From Xanthostigma xanthostigma (lineage: Eukaryota > Arthropoda > Insecta > Raphidioptera > Raphidiidae): a stretch of DNA of 64,000 nucleotides. A program made the translations under genes and the position numbers. The first letter of the stretch is position 1; each line of letters starts with the position of its first letter. The stretch covers positions 1,984,001-2,048,000 of the forward strand of contig OY754465.1 of assembly GCA_963575645.1 (NCBI GenBank), written 5' to 3'. A model generated the notes under the pieces. It was not told the origin of the DNA and searched no databases. It saw only the letters and a list, made by a program, of their open reading frames with translations. This document shows, piece after piece, positions 37,901-46,900 of this stretch.

Positions 37901-40900
37901 TGACAATTTTAACTGAATTTTCAAGTTTTTAATGATTTAATTTTAATTTTTATTACTTCTAATTTCATTTTTTAATTCGTAATAAAATTTTAATTTAATT
38001 TAATTCGTAATAAAAAATAGTATGTGCAACTCGTGCGGCATTGTCGCACCAGTTGCACAATATACTATAATTTTATCGGTTTTATTGAATGAAATAGTTG
38101 AAATCACGACATGCCAATGCAAATTTACGAATATTTTAGAGCAGACATTATGGAAATACCACTATCACACCCAACACATCCAAATTACGGTATCGAAGTT
38201 GTCGATGTCTGGTTTGATAAGCATAGATGACATATAAATATAAATTAGACGTCCGTTAAAACAAAAGAAGGTTGTTACTTGGACAGTGTCGTAGTGGCGC
38301 ACGAGGCAAAATTATGATTTCGTGCCTTCAAAAATCATATATATTAATACGCTAAGGTTAGAGATGTTTGCCTCCCCTTTTAGAAAAAAACTCACAATTT
38401 CTTCACATAAATTATATTATATCATTTTACAGATAATTGCTTGCTCTACTGACATCGACAACTAAAAAATTTATTATTGCTTTTGTTTTTGTAAATTAAT
38501 TAAAATACAGCAACGCTGAACAACGTCTGCCATCTGACGGCTTTAATTTTGAAACAACGTCAACACTTCGATCTGTCATCTGACCTTCATATTAAAAATA
38601 CAACAGACACAATACTGCATACTGCCATCTGACGGCTTTAATTTTGAAACAGCGAGCAACGCTGAACAACGTCACAGCAATGCTGCATGATGTCATCTGA
38701 CGGCTTAGCTCAACGCTTTTGCTACTTGCGCCTCTATATGACAATTTTAGTAATATTTCTTCGATCTGCCATCTGAGCTTCATATTGTAATACAACAAAA
38801 AGAAGAACGCTATAAGCAGTGTGCAAAATTAGAAACAAATTGAATACCTGCAATCATATTTAAAAAAATAATTTTGTAAAGTGATAATTATTATACTTAT
38901 TAAGTGCGAATAATTCGCACAGGTCACACTAGTTATGATATATTCAACTAAAACAGTCGTATACCAGTCAACGCTCAGTGTTCCTAATCATTTATCGTGT
39001 TCTTTCGCTGTAGACATCAAAATTAAACCGACGCGCTTTATTATTTACTAGCGGCCCGGTCCGGCTTCGCCCGAATTTGTAAATTGCCACCGTTTTTTCG
39101 TCGGCTTACGTTGTAAAATTGATATCCACGAAAAGAGCTTAACATTAAAATTGGTATAGTAAGCTATCCTTAAAAGATAGAGTTTTCTGTAGACCTATAA
39201 AAGAGGAACAATTCCACCATACATTGTTTTATTATATTTCAAAGGGATTAGGCAACGTTTTCGAGGAAAGATCCCAGTCGGCTCGATTTTTTCCGATATC
39301 TTCAACAATCGTCGTAGCATTTCAACCAAATTACACAAAACACTAATGAATTATACACATAAACCTTTCTCTTGAATCACTCCGTTCATTGGTGAAAATG
39401 CGTTCGGTAGTTTTTGGAGTTTATCGCGTTCAGACAGACAGACAGATGCGGAGGGGTTACTATTAATAGCGCCCTCCGAGGGTTGCGCCTCTTTTGCCAC
39501 TGTGCTCTTCTGGAGCGTAGAATAAGTGTTAAAATTAGACGATGACAAAGGCGTGGATTCTTCTACATATAAGAATATAATTTTTGTTTAGCTAAAGCGA
39601 TAATATGAATGCATTCCTTCTTTAACTACAAATTGAAACTGGCTAAGTAATTTTCTTTTAACTATAGTTTTTATTGTTACAGGCAATTCTTCAACAGTCG
39701 ATTGTGAGTGTGGTGATTGAAGTGAAACCGCACTATTTAGTTCCGGACACGAATTGTTTCGTGGATTATCTTGTCCAGCTTCAAGCAATCACTAAGGCTG
39801 CCATCAATGCTCAACCGATTTACACCCTTATGGTGCCACTAGTTGGTAAGTGTTTCTATGATTCATTATCAATCCATTATATTATAGTTGGAGTCCCGTA
39901 ATTCAGTCAGGACACGATGGTGGCCACTTTTTGGAGAAAACTGGGAAATGTCAGGAAATTTTGATTTGCGCACCGAAGGTTCCATACCTACATTTAACAA
40001 ATGTTGTCGACCAATTAAACTTTGGTACCTACCTGGCGCCATATCTTAAAATGCAATGTTAATTTCTATGAAACGCAAATATAAATTGTTTATTTCTGTT
40101 AATTTATACGTAAAGTCGAGGAAAAAACTAAAAAAATGATCTAAACACCAGGAAAAATTCTCCAAAATTTGTTTTGCAGGAAAAATTGTCACTTAGCTAG
40201 AAACTTTTCCTCATATCTACAATTTTGGGATCAGTACAAGATACTATAATAAAAATGTATTAACAAGTTTAAAAATCTACATTTGTCATAAAAGTGGAGA
40301 AAATCAGAACTCCCCCACCCCTTAAGTCTGCTTACGCAACTTTTCAACAGATCACCTTCTTTAGGCTTTCGATAAAAATGAATTTTGAACCGGTCAACTC
40401 GGGATGGGTCAACAGATGGAAAGAGGTTTAGAAAGAAAGGGCATAATTAAAGATATTTATTTCTTGTTTTTCGAATTTGAAACACCAACATTAATTTTGG
40501 TATTTAAATCTCAGGAATTATTCCTTCTATCCCTTGTTTCTTTCATCCATTTTATTCCATCCCCATTATTCTCCCAAAAGTTTATTTGGTTCCATCTCAC
40601 CTTCCATGTTTCCATGCAACCGTTTTTTCTTCTGAGCGTGGTTTACATTCACTTCTTTCTCGAGTATTCTGTAAATTTCTGGCTGCTGCTTCCTTTTTCT
40701 TTGTTGAACTTGGCTGGACACGCTGCCGCGTGTCTGGATGCACGAAATTCCGGAAAGATCTCAATGTTTCCTTTCTTCTTCGTTTGTTATTCCTTCTGTC
40801 TTCTTTTCTCGGTGTTGAACTTGGCTTGACACGCTGCCGCGTGTCTAGATGCACGAAATTCCGGAAAGATCTCAATGTTTCCTTTCTTCTTCGTTTGTTA

Positions 40901-43900
40901 TTCCTTCTGTCCTCTTTTCTCGGATGCTCGTTTACTAATCCGAACGAATCTCGTTGCAAACGTAACATCCGATGCAGTATCCGGCGGGGCTGAAAATGAA
41001 TGACAAGCGTCAGTGATATACTGCAGATTGCTTTGTGTCAGGAAATGATAAAACATCTAATATTATTGAATCCACAATATGCATGACTATAATATACAAA
41101 CATGAGTGACACCAGGTTGACCGCAAAGTGCATTGACATTGGGAACAACTTGATGCTGTGTTTGTACCATGTCGGTACTCCGCTCATTAACAAAGTCACC
41201 TCGGACAGTTTTGTCCTCTCTGTCGGTATATTATTGTCTATAGTTCTATTCAAATACTTCTCTCATGGCCATTAGTGATGTGCCGGATATCCGTATCCGC
41301 GGATATCAGAGAGATAAGAAAGATCTGTATCCATATCCGTTAGTTTTTGGCGGATCTTTTACGGATCTTTTACCTTATTAATTTTCAATTCATAGATGAA
41401 ATTTTATATATATAGGTGATTAGGTAATAACGAAAACCTGTTAAATTCCATTCAGATTATTTTTTATTATTTTTAAATCGTATTTGGCACCTTTATATTG
41501 CAAACATTTATCGTAGTGAGTACCATACTAATAGTACATAACTCAAAGGTACTAAATCAACTATCTTTATAATGAGATATTGCACATCGATCTTTGGAAA
41601 GAGACAATCTGTTATGAGAGTTAACTCTTAAAGAGGTCTATAACTTTTTCCCATAACAGATAGTCTCTTTCCAAAGGTCGATGTGCAATATTTACCGCCG
41701 CGTACTCTAAGAAAGTTAAGATCCGTATCCGCGGATCTTGAAACCAAAAATCCGTATTCAGATCCGTATCTGCGGATAAACATTTTTAACGGTCCGGCAC
41801 ATCACTAATGGCCATATTCACCGAACGTAAGTAGTCATTTATTCGGTTCATTTGTTCATCAGGTTACTCTATTCCTCCGAATAAATAGCGATAATTCAAT
41901 TCACCAACCATAAGTCTATTCTGTCTTACTTCCAGGGTGTAATATTGATTCGCCTGATAAAATAATAATGGCCGCCACATAGATCATAATACCTAACCTA
42001 TAAACGTGGAATACTATATCTACAGTTGCTCTTGCGAATTTATTTATGTGTTGTTTATTAATCTTTTGTGAAGTCTATAGCTGCGAAACATTAAAGTTTT
42101 GCGTGCAATTAGGCTTTTGAAAAAAAAATAATTATCGATTTTTTTATTGTATTTTAAAACTTTATTATAAATAATATTGATAATCGATGCGAAAAACTTT
42201 CAAAAAACTTTTTTTAAATTAATTATAAGCAATTTAAAATTGATAAAATATTTTAAAAAATCACGTGACCGTAAACGCACTAAAATTGTTTTTGACAGTT
42301 GTGACGTCATATTGTTAAAATGTATATAAGCAGTCTATCAATGGCTTCTACATATTGTGTATTGACTAAAACTATTCTAAATTTAGTATAAAAAAATATT
42401 GTTGACAAGTAATTCTATTTAATAATGTGTGACAAAGCTTTTGTAAAAGCCAATTCTGCTAATATACTTACTGTAGATATTATTTAGGATCACAGATTTT
42501 CTAAAAAATGATACATTTTCGGTTCAATTCAGCTGAGACTAAGTTTTTTTTAAAAATAATAATGTGACTGTAATATTTTATGAGAAACTAAATATTTTTC
42601 ATTAAATATAATTAGTTAATTTATTATTTATTATTATTATTTGTAGGGTGTCACCCGAAAGATATACCTATATAAAGATTATATTTCTAGTTGAAACATA
42701 CCTTTTCACTACATTATTAAAATACACAGCGGCTTTTAAGTATGAAAATCGGTTTATATTTTTAATGACGCTCTGTTCTGAACTTACAGTCTTTACCACC
42801 TGGCAAATACTTAATCGTATGTACCACACACCATTTTTGTCATGTGTATGCGAGTTATGGTTCAAAAAATTCTGGCACATCATAATCTAACTGAAATACA
42901 CTATTTTATTTAATTGTTTGAAAATTTTTATTGTTGTCACATTGTTACTAATTTTTTCAATTGTTATCTTAATATGAGAAAAAAAAACACAGCTCATACT
43001 AAGTCTATTATTAAAAGATATTAAGTATTATTATGTATGTAGGTACTACATTTCCTTGAATATCGATTTTTGTGAGTTTTTTGTGACCTATGCAAAGCAA
43101 ATATTATTGATTGAAATATTATACAAGACATTGCTAAGAAAAATACATCGATAAAATTGATATACCATATTATTCTTAAAAATGAGTGCCGAGAAATGAC
43201 AATGGGTGAGTAAAATTACATCCGAAACGACAATTTTTAAAGGATCTAAAATAACGGCGGCATATTTCAAAATGACGACCTACATAAATAATATTTACAA
43301 AGGGAACGACTGTTATTATAGAGAAAAATAGTTGGTAAAGTTGAATCTTAATTTCTCGTTTAAAAAATACATAACATTGAAATTAATTCGTTTCGTAAAA
43401 AAAAAATAGTACAAAATCAACAAATCACAGCAAATTAATAATATGTTTATTGAACTATTCCAAGCAAAGTTCGGTCACCCAGATATTTAAATTTATACGT
43501 TGATATAAATTATTATTAATTACAGTATTATATTAAAATACTTACATCAAAATGATCTTTGCAACACAAAAAATGGATGTTTCATGATGCTGACACCATT
43601 GTTTTCGACGTGTAACATCTTGTGGCACATTTAAAAACATTTTGTGGGGAGTTTTTTATGTAATATTCGTACACCTTTGTACAAAGCAAGCACGATAACA
43701 TTTAAGATTCGACATTTTTGATAAATTTATTAATATATTGACTGTATTCAATCAATGAGAGGTTAAAACACTGTGTCAATTGCATGTGATGATAATAGAA
43801 ATTTACATTATGACGTCACATTACGCTCGGGAAATGTCGGCTCGTTCTCGGAACTGGGTACAAAAATTTATTTTTAATTTGATATAACTTTTGAATTATA

Positions 43901-46900
43901 ACGAAAATAAAAAAAAGAAAAATAGTTTTGTTATAAAACTTATATACGATCTTTCCATTTATGACAAAAAAAAATTTCATTCAAAAGCCCAATTGGGGTA
44001 GGAAAAAACAGTATTTTGTGAAACTTTTTTTGACGTTTCCACTAACGTCGGATTTTTGGGTGAACGTCAAAATGTTCAATAAAAAGAGCAAGGAGTATAG
44101 TGCAGTGTATTCTTTAATTAACTTTTCTAGCTGATATTTTGTTTGGCGAATTAAAAGTAATTTTTATTCTAACGAATAAATTTGTTCCAAGATTAGTAAC
44201 TTCTATCTTTAATAGTGTTCGGTGAATATGAAAATCAGTCAATTAATAATAAATATCAACCTATGGTAACTATTTGTTCTCTGACTCGAATGATTTTTGA
44301 TAGTCGCGAATTGCTCGACTTTTCCTAGCATCAATTCAGTTAGAGATTATGTTGTACTATTATAGACGCTCGACAACTGTGCAAAAACCATTTAATTAGA
44401 ATCCTCTTCGCACGAGGTCTTTTTTGATCTCTTTAATTCATACCATTTGGATTAAAATTAGCGGATTTTGGATGCAATAAAAGATGAGGATTTGTTTGTT
44501 AAGCATTTGTTGCCCCTCTTTTATTCTATATTCTCCAATAAAAAATAAATAAAACTAGTGTGACCTGTGCGAATTATTCGCACTAAATAGGTATAATAAT
44601 TATCACTTTACAAAATAAATTTTTTAAATATGATTGCAGTATTCAATTCGTTTCTAATTTTCTTTTCTTTTTGTTGTATTACAATATGAAGCTCACATGA
44701 CAGATCGAAGAAATATTTTACTAAAATTGTCATATAGAGGCGCCAGTAGCAAAAGCGTTGAGCTAAGCCGTCAGATGGCATCATGCAGCATTGCTGTGAC
44801 GTTGTTCAGCGTTGCTCGCTGTTTCAAAATTAAAGCCGTCAGATGGCAGTATGCGGTATTGTGTCTGTTGTATTACAATATGAAGGTCAGATGACAGATC
44901 GAAGTGTTGACGTTGTTTCAAAATTAAAGCCGTCAGATGGCAGACGTTGTTCAGCGTTGCTGTATTTTAATTAATTTACAAAAACAAAAGCAATAATAAA
45001 TTTTTTAGTTGTCGATGTCAGTAGAGCAAGCAATTATCTCTAAAATGATATATAATTTATGTGGACAAATTGTGAGGCTTTTTCTAAAAAGGGAGGCAAA
45101 CATCTTTAACCTTAGCGTATTAATATATATGATTGTCGCTCTCTTATGATGACTACCATACGAAATCCATATACTCGCGACCAGAGTGTGTTTAGAATTG
45201 AGAACTGCATGGCAAAAACCACGTCGACTTAACGAAGTTTGTTTGTTGCAGTACTGAACGAGCTGGAAGGTCTGGCGCGCGGAGGCAGAACGCCGCCGCC
45301 GGCATCGCGCCCGACTGTCGATCCGGCACACGTCGCCCGCGTAGCCGAGGCGTCGCGGTGTGCCCTGGATTTCCTGCGATCGCGACAACCGTCCGTGCGT
45401 TATGTGACGACGCGCGGCACAACAATGCCAACGTCCAACTTCACCCTCGAGGAAGACATCAGCGACTTGGACGTTGGACCGAGGAACGACGACCGCATTC
45501 TCACGACGGCGCTCAGCCTTTGTCGTACGTCAAACCGGGATCGACACGAAGAAGGTAAGCGAACCGCCGGTTCGAACTTTTTTCCGTCAGGGTATTTAAG
45601 GAGGTTGATGCGGTTACAGTCCCAATCAAAAGTAAGTCGAATTCTAAATGGAAACTTTTCCATAATAAATTTTTACAAAAGGTTATAAGTCGATGATACC
45701 AATAAATTATTGTCATAAAGGCATAAATAAATATTTTTTTTTAATATCAATTAATTATTTCAGTATTTTACTTAATGTACTAACTTTTGAATTTTTTGTA
45801 CAAAGTTAGGCTAGAAAAAATAAATTTATGTAAATATCTGTATTTTACATATTTTTTGCAATAAATAATTAAAAAAAGAAATTAGAAGGAATAAAAAAAA
45901 AATTATTTCATTAAAAAGTTGAAAATTCAGTTAATATTGTCAAGAATAAAAGTCCATAATCGAAAAGTGCTAAGGTTTAATAATTATTTTTATTGATTTA
46001 ATGTCTCCTAATTAAATTGAAAAAAATATTAAAATATGCGTAAGACATCGATGCTTTACATAGTTAGTTTTCGGAACTGCTGACATTATGTGGTTATTTG
46101 CAAAAAATTAAAATGTAGCGTTTGCATGCTAGGTTGACATATTTTCCACAAGACTACATGTAAAAGTTTTTTTTTAATTTTTAACTTTATAAATCTCCTA
46201 ATGATTTTGAATTTTTGACGTGATAACGTCTTATAAATTGATGAATCACCAATCTTATAAATTGATAAAACACCGGCTGCATGCACGAAAAAGTGTAACG
46301 TTCGTAACGTTCCGCCTGACCCTGTGCGTGCTTTTCTCGAAAACGGCCCTAACGATTTGGATGAAATTTACTGAAAAGGGATTTTGGGGGGCAAAAAATC
46401 GTTTTAGCTAGGTCTCATCTCTCGAAAAAATCGTTTTCTTACAAATTTTATCATTATATAAAAATCAATTTTTTGACGTATGAAAATACTTAAATATTGT
46501 AAGTAGGTTTTGGAATTTTATATAAACAGTGAAACAATTGTTTTATAAATATTATGACAGCTAATCTTTGAGACTTAAAATAAATACGAAAGAAAGAAAG
46601 TTAAAAAAAACCATTATATTATATGGTGAGTAATTTTAATAAATAAAATTAACCTAAATTTGAAGCGAAAGATGCAATATCATAGATTCGAATTATTATA
46701 ATTATTATATAAATTTAGGTTATGTATTACGGAATACGTTATCACGTAAAACTATCGTCCGTAAACCGACTTTACAGACAACCAATTTTTTACAGAAAAT
46801 TTTGTAATAAAAAAATCTATTAAAAAAACTTTATTTCAGTTTTTTTCATTATCTTCGTAAAACGGCTCAACCTCCTTAAACTGTTCTAAAATGTTCGTAT

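Noticed and set aside
40404-40993. Frames of 123-141 residues on both strands
   Set aside because: They arise from a 111-bp tandem duplication and pyrimidine-rich sequence; low complexity and mutually overlapping.
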